A DNA stretch of 64,000 nt from Siphonodentalium dalli (Eukaryota; Mollusca; Scaphopoda; Gadilida; Siphonodentaliidae), in the NCBI GenBank assembly GCA_032622095.1, contig CP136061.1:171993107-172057106 (forward strand), given 5' to 3'. The translations under genes were made by a program, and so were the position numbers. The notes under the pieces were generated by a model, which was not told where the DNA came from, searched no databases, and saw nothing but the letters and a program-made list of their open reading frames with translations. Of the stretch, positions 36,201 through 47,716 are shown one piece after another; position 1 is the stretch's first letter; every line of letters starts with the position of its first letter.

Positions 36201-37260
36201 GTCCTTTTGGAAGAATTGATTACTTCTGAAATATATACTGGTATATATGGTCATCTCTCATCTGATTACAACATGTTTTTACTATGCCCAGATGCAATAC
36301 CCATTTTAAGATCGCAACATGTGGCTGCTGCATGAAGCAAACAGCTGGTCATTCCATTTAGTAAAAGTGTTTAGCATTTTTCATAGCTTGGTCACTTAAA
36401 TCAGATCGTCTGTTAAATGTTGATAACAAATTTTGAAAACCTGTTTTGTTCAATCTGTACATTTCTGTTGATTAGAGCACAATTGTTACCTGATTTTTGG
36501 TAAAGCACACCAGTTTCCAAGGCATGTTCAGTCGGGAAGAGCTCATGTTGTGTGTCGGGGTCAACACATCCTCAGCAGCAATTTCCAGCTAATCCCATTG
36601 TGTGTGGTCAATTGTGCTCTTAAGTTGATCAGAGAATGTGGATAGTTCTTTTAAAAAGTGTCCTTGTGGTATTGTATACTTGTGGTGCATTACATGCTGA
36701 AATCGGTTTTTGGCAATTATCTTAAAAAACATTGACTTTTGGATATGAAAATGTATTACTGACCCCCCATAATGTGGATTTTCAGGGTCAAAAGCTCCTT
36801 GAAGGTCAATCCCATCCGATAATGGTACAGAAATTATACCTATATGTGGCACCGATGGATATAGATAAATAAAATTCTAATTGGGGGCTCAGCTTTGAGA
36901 TAAAAGTGCTGAAGCCCAAAATTGGGGTTCAGGCCCTCAAAAATGTTTTTTTTTTTGGTTTTTGGCAATTATCTTAAAAACCATTGACCTATGGATATGA
37001 AAATGTATTACTGACGCCCAATAATGTGGCCATTCCGCACATTTTGAGTGGTCACACGACCCCCTATGTCCAACGGTTCTGGAGATATAGTCACGACGGG
37101 TGGTAGTACTTCGCGCAAAAAGGGGCGTGGCCATTTGACCCATTTCGCCGTCAATGGGAAATGTGTTGCCAACCAAATATTGTTTGTGTACCTTCAATTA
37201 GTGGATTCATGAAGAGTTTTGCTCTGGACATACAAGTGCATACAAAACCACCATGAGCTA
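33229..37260. mobile_element. Foldback element, 4.03 kb, ~490-bp inverted repeats
   Basis: 33229-33723 and 36778-37260 are inverted copies at high identity (tagctcatggtggttttgta ... tgaccctgaaaat), with small indels. ctagag directly abuts both ends (33223-33228; 37261-37266), a probable 6-bp target duplication. The inner margin of the right arm carries an extra partial copy of arm sequence (about 36695-36777). The 3-kb core has no ORF of note. Superfamily unknown. Confidence 0.8.
33724..36694. other. Core of the foldback element, nothing recognised
   Basis: About 3 kb of AT-rich sequence with a short TA microsatellite at 35061-35078. It has no ORF over 60 codons on either strand and no repeat shared elsewhere in the window. 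Confidence 0.5.
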
Positions 37261-37599
37261 CTAGAGTAATTACCACAAGCAAGCATTACGTCAGTCGCAA
37301 TTAATCACAACTTAATATCAACAAAGCGATGTAGCCATTCGGGCGAGTGTTGGTATACAGTCGCAGATATCCACATAATTAAAAATAGCGCCAGTTTGAA
37401 GCATCAGATAATAATTATACAGGCGATATCTGTCATTGGTAAAGCTATGTATGTGCTGTGGTGTCATAATACATTGGTCGCATGAGAAGTTATTTATATG
37501 GACACAGTGCTATTTGGTAATAGGAGACAGGGATATTTTCTCCAGACCAAGTATTGCGTAGCTATTCGAGTCGGTTACCCAGAACTACAATATAACCAG

Positions 37600-38420
37600 C
37601 AACATGTGCCTCGACACTGTCCAGATAAGATAAAATTTAACTTAGTTATTATGGCAATGGTGTCATTGATCATGTGTGGTATTAGCTTAGCAACCATTGC
37701 TACCCTTCAAAAAGGTGATGGGTTGACGATTCTGGTCAGGTATATCTTAAATTTCACATTAGGATATTGGACATTATTGGTTGCATCGAAACGCAATTTG
37801 CTGATGTATAATTACAACGTTATAAGCTAGAATTCGTTTATCCTGTAAATTTCGGGTAGTTGCCTAGTAACCGTTTCTAAGGAGAGATCAGGTGGCAAAG
37901 TCTCCAGATCTTACAATGATCAGTGGTCCATGCATAGCATGTCTGCACAGTTTCAGGTTGGTGTCCCCTATGAACATAATCAACACCATGCGACTAGACA
38001 CTGTCTAAATTAAGGCAAAACATACCACTGAATGGTTAGTGCAATGATGTCATTCGATCATTTGTGGTATTTGCTTAGCAACCATTGCTACCCTTAAAAT
38101 GGCTTAAATGGGATATTTGGTTCACTATTCTGGTCGGTTATATCTCAAATTTCACGTTAGGGTATTACCTGCACCGAAAAACGCAATCACTGGGGTTGAA
38201 TTACGACGCTATAAGCTATATTTACATTTTCCAGTCAATTCCGGGTACTTGCCTAGCAACCGTTACCAAGGAGTTGCCGCGAGGCATAGTCTCGTGATGT
38301 TATAATGATCGCTGATCCATGGGGGACAAACCTGTAAAGTTTCAGACCTGTGTCACAATTTAAACATAATCAACACCATGTGACTAGACACTGTCTAATT
38401 TAAGCGGAAATACCACTGAG
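37600..38420 (+). repeat. ~387-bp direct repeats, just over two copies
   Basis: 'agcttagcaaccattgctac' (37683) recurs at 38072. 'gttgcctagtaaccgttt' (37859) recurs at 38251. 'aatcaacaccatgcgactag' (37978) recurs at 38369. The two ORFs here (37498 and 38085) are copies of the same shadow frame with poor conservation, so I do not call genes. Confidence 0.75.
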
Positions 38421-38477
38421 AGCCCCGGGTCAGGGTGTCGATCGCTGTGGGGAGTCAGGGTTCAAAGGGTTAACCTT

Positions 38478-38960
38478 CCCCCAATGTCATAAAATGCGAA
38501 ATATAGCCATCACTGGGGATTGGATCCAGGAATGACAGAATAATGTGTAGTATTTGCTTTTATTTAGTGTAGAACAAGCATGACAAGTGTAAATGCGAAT
38601 TTCCAAGCATATTAACTATTAGAAGAGTATCAAAATCCAATGTTCAATATGGCGGTCAGTTTTTATTTTAAGACTTTAGTGAAGCGACATACGAAAAATC
38701 CAGAAAAGGAACGTTCCCAGTGATCAAATCTATATTATTGTAATGACTACATAGAACAACATTTCATATCAAACATTAATTTTACCATTAATACATCTTT
38801 TCTATTTTTAAAATAATAGGTAAAAATTTACCCCTCCGTCCAATGTCATAAAATTCAATATAAAGTTATCGCCTGGGATTGGAGCCACGAATGATGGCAT
38901 GATGCACAGTATTTTGTTTTATTTAATGTAGAACACACATAGGAACTGACATAATTGAAT
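38478..38960 (+). repeat. Two diverged ~360-bp direct repeats
   Basis: 'caatgtcataaaatgcga' at 38481, with 'ggggattggatccaggaatg', recurs at 38840 with 'tgggattggagccacgaatg' and 'ttttatttaatgtagaacac'. Non-coding. Confidence 0.65.
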
Positions 38961-39429
38961 TTTGGTTAACTTTCTTAGCACATTTTTGATTTCACATTTT
39001 AAAGATAGCTGGCAAGAATGAGATCCAAAATATGACATATTATGTTGTAGAAATGGTTGGATACTACAATTTATTCAAATTTAGTTCTTTATTCGTTACA
39101 AATTTCAAACATCGGTTAATGATTCAAGAGGAAAGTGTGAAAAATTATAAATTTTCCGAATTTCGGTCGCCATTTTGGCGGCCATCTTGGTTTATGGTGG
39201 CCACTTTTTCTGTCAAATGGAAGTATGGGGTATTAGTTTCATGTCAGTGGTGAGATATTAAAATTTCTATAATAAATTTACAAGTAGATATTAATCAAAC
39301 TGACTCAGTGCATACTGTGAAATTGTGTATGGCGACCATCTTGATGATGTCATAAATCCACCCAGTCGCGACCCCAAGGTGTCTAACATTTGTTTTCTGG
39401 TGCCTGAGATATCAAGCAACGTCATTGTC

Positions 39430-40985
39430 ATAGTCGCTATATGTCTTCACAAAGTGCACACGGGAGTACATTAGAGCCTCTACTAATACCAATACCCCGC
39501 ACACACAGCCATTCGTACACTTCAGACTTGCGTATACAGCTCAGCAGTGACAATTCAGAAACTTGCTGTATACTTATACACCGTCTCCATGAGCATTCAG
39601 CTATTCACTGTATGTTTGTACACACGACCAATGGCAATACAATAGGCCCTACATATAAACATATACATTCCACCCATCACCATGAGGTCACTCTCTATAT
39701 ACACTAGCCGCCAAATGGCCATCAAAGTGTACTCAGGTATGCATATACACTTCAACAATGACCGTGCAGTCATTCCATGTACACATATACACATTGCCCA
39801 TAACCATACAACCACACCCTATTTATACATACATGTACACCCGTCCATTACCAAACATCCAACATATGTATACATATACACCCACCCATGACAATACAGC
39901 CACCCAATGTACACATGTACATCCCAACCTGACCACGCAGTCACTCCATATATACATGCAGGATAGTGTAGCTGCTCTAGTTATGCCCATACACCACTTC
40001 AATGACCAGACAGCCACTCACTGTAAACATGTTTACCTCACACATCACCATACAGCTACTCCTTATACGCATATACATCTCACCATGGACACCCCATCCA
40101 TGACCATATAGTCACACATTGTATAACTATTCACATCATTCATGAATACAATAACTCCACGTATACCTACTCAGCTCGCCTATGACCATACAGTCAACAG
40201 ACATACACAATGTATTAAGTTGATTAATGTTGATGCTAATGGGCCAGAATAGCCACATGTGATCCCTCTCAGTTCCGTTCTGCCCATTTCCGTTCAAAAA
40301 CAAGGAAGTTTTTTGGCAAATCCATATGGCATAGTGGTTAAAATAGTAACAGATACCCAAGGTGCATCAGAAATGTTAGTACTCAAGCTATATAAGACAG
40401 AATAGTCAATTGTGTGCATCACCACAACTTTTGCGGTTGCATGGCACGCTGGGATAATAATTACCATTTTCCATATTTTGTCGGCCATTTTGGCAGCCAT
40501 TTTGAGCCAAAGTGACAATTTTTGTACCATTGAGTTCGAATATCAATAAGATATAGAATGCATCACTTACATTGCACAGTTCTTCCCACTTCTTGATGAA
40601 CTATGACTAGAATGCCAATGGGGATCTTTTTGTGAAATGTTATACCGCGTTTTGTTAAATCGAATGTTTGAGTGATCGGAAGGGGTGTGGACCCTACGAA
40701 CAGCACATTTCATTGCTCCAATGGTCAGTTAACATGCTAAATACAAAATAAAGTTACAATTCTCAACCAGTTCTAAACCACAGAAACTTATCTTTAAGAT
40801 ATTATTAAAAAACTTTAAAATTCCACTTCCGGTCGCCATTTTGTCGGCCATCTTGGACGGGGAGTTCCAATTTTGGCACATAAAGGTGGCGTTATGTCTT
40901 AGCTTCACAAAAATGTAAACATGTGTATACATATGACAAGATGTTCTCACTATAATTGCATCAAGCTGACTTATAGGAAAATGGC
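39430..40985 (+). repeat. Repeat Z, copy 1, with degenerate ~50-bp minisatellite
   Basis: 39440-40190 is an array of decayed units of the form 'tgaccatacagtcactcc' plus 'tatatacatacacc'. The flank 40250-40985 contains 'ggcagccattttgagccaaa', 'cttccggtcgccattttg' and 'ttatgtcttagcttcac'. The whole arrangement reappears inverted at 62990-64000. ORFs through the array are artefacts. Confidence 0.8.
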
Positions 40986-41014
40986 AGCCATCTTGGACGC
41001 CATCTTGAATTACA

Positions 41015-41135
41015 AAAAATGCTCAAAGCGGATTTTGGATATGTTATAGAGGATATATTCCTCTTCAAAATGGTATACAAACCAACTTAGTCCAAATTTG
41101 TTCTAGGTCAAACCTTTTATCGACCAGACTATTTG
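41015..41135 (+). repeat. Dispersed repeat Y, copy 3
   Basis: It has gcggattttggatatgtt, atattcctcttcaaaatgg and tttatcgaccagactat, as at 13215-13360 (+) and 4985-5130 (-). Confidence 0.8.
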
Positions 41136-41139
41136 GAGC

Positions 41140-41440
41140 GTCTCAAAAGTCTTTGCGGAATTCCGAAAGCATTTTCCGAAAACAAATGACGTTATGAACA
41201 ATTAGCGGAAAGCTGTTTTCGGAAAGTTTGCGGAAATTACGTTCCTTCTTTCGGAAAACAGCGCTTAGTTTTGCAGAAAGAAGACGACGTTTGCGGAATT
41301 TGCGGAATTCACCATAACGTTATCGGAATTTGAGTTTCCTCTTTCGGAATTTGCTGAAATAATTGCAGAATTCACCACAACGTTATCGGAATTTGAATGC
41401 ATGCGGAAATCTTTACAAAACATTTGCGGAATATATTCAT
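41140..41440. repeat. GCGGAA-saturated element, copy 1
   Basis: It begins GTCTCAAAAGTCTTTGCGGA. TTTGCGGAA/TTCCG motifs follow every 10-30 bp, and an internal near-duplicate of about 75 bp is present (attcaccataacgttatcgg / attcaccacaacgttatcgg). A second copy with the same end, inverted, finishes at 48422. Confidence 0.75.
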
Positions 41441-42314
41441 GGGTGTCGGGCCGGTAAAATCGTAACCATCGCCGCGTATTATAGAGTATAGATCTATGAC
41501 TATTGTCGGGTTTCGTTTACAGTGTTTATTAACTCAATAAAAAAAATACGGCAATTTAAACACTTTTCCTTAATGAATCTTGGTATGGCTTCATTTAGCA
41601 GTCATTTCCACAACTATATAGTCAAAAACGTGTTTAATACACAAGCACAAGTCATGTATATGGCATGCAGGGAGTGAGTGCCGGCACCCTATATAAACCT
41701 CCTGACATGTACTCAAGATATATTTGACAAGAGAGTGCGCACGGCTGACCTAGTTATAACAATGATGTCAGTTTGACACTGTTTGTAATGGCAACACATT
41801 TGATACAACTTGGCCACTGATCATAACATGCAACTAAAACACAGCAAGGTGCATCAAAGCAACCAACTGGAAATCTAACTGACAAAGACGACAAATATCA
41901 AAGGGTTCCGTTGTACCGCATACAGAAATCAATTATCAGAGGGCAAAGGACACACAAAAAAACACCGATGTCAATCATTATAGTATCAACAGGTGTAAAT
42001 CCCGCCCTCTTTCCCTGTCTGAATGGAGTTACCACTGTGATTGGTTAAATCGAGCTCTTCCCAAATTTCATGGCTTTTGTGGATTCCGATTTCGTTAGAT
42101 AACGACCAGAATATACGATGAGCTGTGACTGCATCCTTTACATTTCACTTAAAGTATATGATATATGTTGCCTATTGCATTTAGATCTTTTATAATATGC
42201 ACGCGTGGATCCCCCACCTTTTCACAAATAGGGGAACCCAATACAGTGGTATTAATAGTATTATAATACTGTCAATTTTCGAATCTAGTTTTCACAATAG
42301 AATGACATAGTTTT
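41441..42314. other. No recognisable feature
   Basis: Ordinary intron sequence; no shared repeat or ORF is seen. Confidence 0.35.
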
Positions 42315-43055
42315 TATGTTTACCCATACCATGTATGGTAAACATAGTGTCGTTGTCCGGATTGACCACTCGTCGTTCGTCCGTCCGTCCGTCCGTCTGT
42401 CCGTCTGTCTGTCCGTCCGTCTGTCCGTCCGTAGACACTTTACGTGTAATGCGATAACTCAAACATTTTCTACCTGATTAAAACCAAATTTTGTATATGG
42501 GGTTTTCAGCCCAAAATACAGATCGAGTTCGAATATGGGTTTGATCCGACTTTTTTTTACAGAGTTATGGAACTTTTTCGACTTAGAATTCACGCATTCT
42601 GCCATAACTCAAACATTTTTTATCTGATCGGAACCAAATTTGGTATGTGAGTTTCTCGGCCCAAAATACAGACCGAGTTCGAATATGGGTTTGATCCGAG
42701 TTTTTTTTACAGAGTTATGGCCCTTTTTTTTACTTAGAATTCATGAATTCTGCAATAACTCAAACATTTTTTATCTGATTGTAACCAAATATGGTATATG
42801 AGGTTCTCAGACCAACATACTGACTGATTGAGTTCGAATATGGGTTTGATCGGATGTTTTTTAATGGAGTTATGGTCCTTTGACATATAGTTCACACATA
42901 CTTCGATAAAGCAACCATTTTTCATCTGATAGGAGCCAAATTTGGTATATGAGTTTCTCAACTCAAAATACAGAACGAGTTTGAATATGGGTTAGATCCA
43001 ATTTGTTATACCAGAGATATGGCCCTTTATCAACTAAGAATTATCCAATTATAAC
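42315..43055 (+). repeat. GTCCGTCC tract plus four ~140-bp 'ccataactc' units
   Basis: It starts with the palindrome tgtttacccataccatgtat (mirror tggtaaaca) and a 60-bp CCGT/CTGT microsatellite. Four units follow with 'ataactcaaacatttt', 'accaaatttggtatatga' and 'atatgggtttgatccga'. It is the clearest example of the array class seen at 90, 1986, 16337 and 51764. Confidence 0.85.
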
Positions 43056-43287
43056 CCAAGTAACTTACAATTAATGAATACCTCAGCCTCACAGCTTCTC
43101 TGTGAGAGAGATAAAAAGACATGGTTTATTGAGAGTTATTTATAGCCCTCATATGTTCCCTCTGTATAAGAGACACAAATTGGTGAATTATTGGATAAAT
43201 TGATTTAGCTATCTTATTAACCACAACTTAATGTGAATTTATTTAACTAGACCAATGGAGCTCTCTAAGTCCTTGGATGATGGGACT

Positions 43288-44419
43288 CAGTGTTCGCGCT
43301 GTCGGTAGCCAAATTAGCCAATGGCTAATCTTTTTCGAATTTGGCTACTAAAAATTTAATTTGGCTAAACTTTTGGCTAAATTTTTTTGAACCCAAATGG
43401 AGACTGAAAGCATGGAGCCAGAAAGCTAATTAATAAAAGCGCTCAATGGATCGACATTCAAGACGAAGTTAGGTGACGAAAGTATTTCATTATTTTCGTT
43501 CTTATGAAATATCGTACAAAGGGAAACTCGATCGACAACTCTATCAACCAAGCGATCACAAAGTGATATGCAATCATCTTTAGTTTTCACAAGACGGACA
43601 TTCAAAGACGCATGGACATTAAACCGACCGTGGTTGAATTATGACAATGTGAAGAAAGCAATGTTTTGTAAAGTGCATTGACGCCGGTATATAAGCAATT
43701 TGTTCGTAACAGGCTGTTTTAATCTGAGATTTTTACATTTAATCCCCTAATCCCCCATTCAGCCCATTGTCTGTCTGGTCACTCACGGCGCGCCTGCACA
43801 ATGCATGTTTATGATGACATTGTATTTATGACGGTCGAGGTTTATGAGCACCAAGTGTAAGACAATAGCTTAATCAGCCAAATGTGAATCACGACAGATA
43901 TTTTGTGGCTATTTGTCATCAATACCGATACAGTCAAAATAATATGCATGCTTTTATGACAGATTGTAATTTGATAATGGCGTAACAATATTATGTTATT
44001 AGTTTCCTGATGTCACTTAGATATTTTTGCAAGGATAAATATTTAATGATTTAAAAAAAGATATTGATATAAAACAAAAAAATAATGACATTAAGAAGGA
44101 CAATCCCGGTTACCCGCCCCCCCCCCCCCCCCAAATCACTCTTTCACATAAAGATTCATAATTTTTTTTAAAGTGATATATATAAAAATACTTCTAGTTC
44201 ATCAAAATTATTTAAATTATTGTGTATTTTACCTGTGTCTGTTAGATTTTACGTTTTAGTCATTAATTGTGAACCGACCAGAAAACGATGATTTAATTTG
44301 GCCAAAGTTGTTTTTAATTTGCCAAACAACATTTGGCTAAAGTTTTTTTCATTTGGCTAATAAAATTTTCATTTGGCTAAACTTTTGGCTAAAGTTTTTT
44401 TCGGTCCAGCGCGAACACT
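43288..44419. mobile_element. Non-autonomous hAT element, 1132 bp, 8-bp target duplication
   Basis: The ends are CAGTGTTCGCGCTG and its inverse CAGCGCGAACACTG. atgggact lies immediately outside on both sides (43280-43287; 44420-44427). An 8-bp duplication with CAG termini identifies the hAT superfamily. Both subterminal regions are packed with TTTGGCTAA (left 43310-43385, right 44285-44400), and the centre is non-coding with a poly-C run at 44118-44133. It must rely on a transposase from elsewhere. Confidence 0.92.
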
Positions 44420-45489
44420 GATGGGACTACATTGGATCAAACAGGGCAGAGATAGGTGATTTAACCCCTTTTACCCATTCCATGTCTTTTAACCTTTTCC
44501 ATTAAATAAATAATTATATTATTTTGGCATCTCACATGGCAATTTGCAACAACATGAATAGAACTGCGTACACTATGATAGTGGTGACAGGCTCTAGAGT
44601 TTAGATGTTATTTAACCCTTCTATATTGACTCATACATTCCAATAATTTGTGTTATTACTGGTTATTATGTACATTTGCCATATACTACTTTAGATCATA
44701 ACAGTATACTCTATAATTCAACATTAAAAGATTATGATTCTGATTATAACAATTTACTATCGCCAAGGGATGGGTTAAACATCTGCCGATCGTGATCGGC
44801 CTCTCGTTAATTTCCAAAGCACTTATTTGCATATTAGATTTTAGATACATTAGGTCCCAGCTTTACTTCAGCATTAGTCCTAACAATTTAATAAAGAGCG
44901 TTCCGTATTTTGTTTTCATGAATCCTGATATGGTAAAAATGGAAATTTCGAAATACAAATCTCCAGTGCAGAGGTTATACGCGAAGTCATGTTTTTTAAA
45001 CTGACACGTGCAAGTGTACAAGTGCATAATATGGGCTACTAGTATAAGTACTGTAAATAATAAAAATTCTTTAATTAGGCTACACTTGATTTTTATAAAT
45101 TTGAAAAATAGACCAACATATTATGGAACTTCAGCTAGATAAATGCGTATTATTTTCAATACTGCATTATTAAGTCATACCCAACTATATTTGCAACTGT
45201 AACGTTTACTCCAGTGATTTGCATTGGAAGACATGTCCATTCAAATTAATCTGACCAATTTTTCTGGACATGTGTGAAGTCAACTGCCAAAATTAATGTG
45301 ACCTTCAATTAATAATTTCGTCAGAAATGGCATGGGTAGAAATTGATTACAAATCTCAGTATAAGCAGGTCATTCACTGACGCACTTGGGTAACTTTGAC
45401 AAGCCAATACAGATTACCAATGTGGTCAGTTGATGACCTATATCATATATTTATATCATCAAGAGGAGGTAAACCTATTATATGCCCAT

Positions 45490-45807
45490 TTACAGTAGAA
45501 ATCTTACGAACATTGCCACAAAAAAAGTGAATAAAACCCCTGATTGGGAACTTGTTAATCGCCGTTATTTTTGCGCGCATCTGTATCTCTCAAATGCCAG
45601 GTGCCCTCGAATTACGTCAGCATTATTCATAAATTGGGCACGAGAACTGTGTGGCAATCAACATGGTTTGCTACATCGTATACCATTGTTTGAGTGAACA
45701 TGATTGTATGTCACTTTCTCGGCGATATTCCCTTTCAAGTTTAATCAAAAGTCCACTGACACGATGCATCGGCTTTGTCTTTATAGTAACTATTGAAAAG
45801 ATTTGAA
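45490..45807 (+). repeat. Dispersed repeat X, split copy, 5' part
   Basis: 'cattgccacaaaaaaagtga', 'cgccgttatttttgcgcgc' and 'catgattgtatgtcacttt' match 10062-10310. It is interrupted at about 45807 and resumes at 46932 (taggttcataaaatgtttgc). Confidence 0.75.
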
Positions 45808-46600
45808 CATACATTCAAGAATGGTGTCAACAATATCGAAATCAAGCAGATTCGCATTTTACCGGATTATAAAATCAAATTTGAACGAGAGAATTACCTA
45901 TATCCCTTGATGATAATCAAGCCTTGAAATAGGGTGTCTGTCATTTGCAGAATGAGGTCCCCAGAGGGTGAATTTAGTGATGCTACCCCGCATAGCGGGC
46001 TAGCATCACCAAATTCACCCTCTGGGGATCTCATTCTGCTTACACCTCAACAGAATGAGGTTCCCAGAGGGTGAATTTGGTGATGCTAGCCCGCTATGCG
46101 CAGTAGCATCACTAAATTCACCCTCTGGGGACCTCATTCTGCAAATGACAGACACCCTATTTCAAGGCTTGATGATAATAGAGCAGTTCACAATAATTTA
46201 GCTTTCCGCACTAGAAACCACAAACTCCCAAAAGAACTCGGTGCTTGTACGAATACGGATTATTCGGACAGAATCTGCACTCGATCTGTAATCTCGAAAT
46301 CGGCTATGAATACCACATGCTACTGAATTGTAGGGAACTTAGCAACCTAAGAATAAAATATCTGAAACTATACTTCTATCAGAGACCAAACACTTATAAA
46401 TTAGCCGCTCTATTTAACTCCAGAAATCATATGACAGTTAAAAACTTGTATGAAGTATTTTATTATATTTATGAAGAAGGTCCTTGAGATATTTAGGTCC
46501 ACCTGAGGCTTAATTACTATCACCAGCCTGTCCAACTGAAACAGTGTAGTTAACTAATATCGACCACCCCATTTCTATTTTATGTTAAACACATAATTGA
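45808..46600 (+). pseudogene. 3' end of a LINE reverse transcriptase ORF
   Basis: With the 254-bp insert set aside, one frame gives NNLAFRTRNHKLPKELGA and TDYSDRICTR. After a one-base shift near 46285 the other frame gives NLEIGYEYHMLLNCRELSN, RIKYLKLYFYQRPNTYKLA and NLYEVFYYIY to a stop at 46487. The C-x2-C...H...C finger followed by 'LRxKYL...YFxxRP' is the terminal region of many invertebrate LINE RT proteins. The 3' end carries ttgaattgaata repeats near 46596. It is a different LINE from B. Confidence 0.7.
45918..46171. mobile_element. Nested four-module palindrome with 8-bp target duplication, 254 bp
   Basis: The outer inverted repeat is CAAGCCTTGAAATAGGGTGT, flanked on both sides by atgataat (45910-45917; 46172-46179). 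Inside are four ~45-bp modules in alternating orientation (gtccccagagggtgaattta ... gctagcatcaccaaattcac). Each half folds into a hairpin and the two halves also pair with each other. The exact 8-bp duplication suggests hAT. It sits inside a LINE remnant whose frame continues on both sides. Near-perfect symmetry indicates a young copy. Confidence 0.92.
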
Positions 46601-46639
46601 ATTGAATAACAACTTGGTCCATGTAACAGCATAGATGAA

Positions 46640-46931
46640 GGAAGGATTTTTAGTCTATGGTAACAGCGAGTCATCCCGGCTAGACATGGAACGTTACACG
46701 ATTCATTGTGACTTTCATGACTTCAGCCAATAGAATGTTCGCGTCATGTGAGTGACATCTAATCACCACCCACATTACGCCGTGACTCGGTGATTGACAG
46801 CTAGTTTTGTGCATGTCAACCGAGTAGTCCCGGTTGGCGAGTTGTCTCGACTCGTGTAACAGCTCGACCGAGTTGTCCTGGCAGACTGAGTTGACTCGGC
46901 TAGCCGAGTTGTCCCGGCTCATGTAACAAGC
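46640..46931. repeat. CGAGTTGTCCCGGCT-rich block
   Basis: 'tcatcccggctagacatg', 'accgagtagtcccggttggc', 'gagttgtctcgactcgtg' and 'gccgagttgtcccggctcat' are variants of one motif, some facing each other (ctcggctagccgag). It is probably another non-autonomous element inserted in repeat X. Borders are unclear. Confidence 0.5.
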
Positions 46932-47030
46932 CCCTTAGGTTCATAAAATGTTTGCGGGCGAAAAATACCTTACCACGCACAAACGCTCTTTATTTTTCAT
47001 TGTGAAGAACATTCTGGCCCGCAGTAAATT
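46932..47030 (+). repeat. Dispersed repeat X, split copy, 3' part
   Basis: 'taggttcataaaatgtttgc', 'gaaaaataccttaccacgc' and 'aaacgctctttatttttcat' match 10347-10430. With the 45490-45807 block it shows that about 1.1 kb was inserted into this copy. Confidence 0.8.
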
Positions 47031-47602
47031 CCAAAAGGAGGCCCACATGGGCGGGTGTAGTCAATGTAATTTCAAACCAAATAATAGTTTAAATTAGTGT
47101 AAAATTTGTTTTTATTTAAACAAGAGAAAACAGAACATCACAATAACAAATGTTTAAACATGAACAAACAGTTCAAAGGAGGGCGGATGCGACAACAAGT
47201 CATAATCCTAGCTTATTTCATAATCAGTCTTAAATGACAGGCTCTTAAAAATTAATGGAAGACTGATGAGTCAATTCTCAGATATGAAGCGATCATTTGT
47301 GCATAGGCATTAAAATGCTTACTTCTGAAATAGACACGTGCTACCTAATCTGTAGGGACTTGTTGTCGGCAACATCACATCCGTGTCACCTAATAATTAA
47401 CAACGAGGACTTCTAATCAGGATGGATTATGACACCTTGAGTTTATGACAGTATACCGGTAGGACGTTGACTATATATTATCACACCTTGTCGCCCAACG
47501 TATCAGATCTCAAACATACTTAATAGATCGTCTGGCTAAACAATGGGCTCAATCAAACCACATTTATAGTGCCCTCTTTGTGTTTTTCAACATCATTCTA
47601 AA

Positions 47603-47716
47603 AACGGCAAGTACACCGTGGCCGAAAGGCAAGTACACCGCGGCCGAATGGCAAGTATACCGCGGCCGAACAGCAAGTAGGCCTACACCGCGGCCGAACG
47701 GCAATTAAACCGCGGA
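47603..47716 (+). repeat. 22-bp tandem repeat (GGCAAGTACACCGCGGCCGAAC)
   Basis: Five imperfect units with a GC-rich CCGCGGCC core. The last unit drifts into 'accgcggaccaactgcag'. Two more units are at 8922-8965. Purpose unknown. Confidence 0.85.

Larger units (their letters stand above)
32371..38469. mobile_element. piggyBac-like candidate with TTAA flanks, 6.1 kb
   Basis: CCCTTTGAACCC at 32371 and its exact inverse GGGTTCAAAGGG ending at 38469 are each bordered by TTAA (32367-32370; 38470-38473). This is the target-site rule of piggyBac elements, whose ends also begin CCC. No transposase is found. About 4.0 kb of the interior is a later foldback insertion, leaving a 2.1-kb non-coding element made largely of duplicated segments. 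A 12-bp repeat is short, so chance pairing is possible. Confidence 0.5.

Noticed and set aside
37498-38297. Two similar ORFs (110 and 70 codons) that could be a duplicated gene
   Set aside because: They come from the ~387-bp direct duplication; the frames differ by indels and nothing suggests selection on the protein.
39597-40111. Several His/Thr/Tyr-rich ORFs of 70-117 codons
   Set aside because: They are translations of the degenerate acacatatacac minisatellite in several frames and are mirrored by similar ORFs in the inverted copy near 63.7-63.9 kb.
42375-42435. CCGT/CTGT repeats as a CRISPR-like or regulatory array
   Set aside because: It is a simple microsatellite that heads a known-type dispersed repeat in a eukaryotic genome; there are no spacers.
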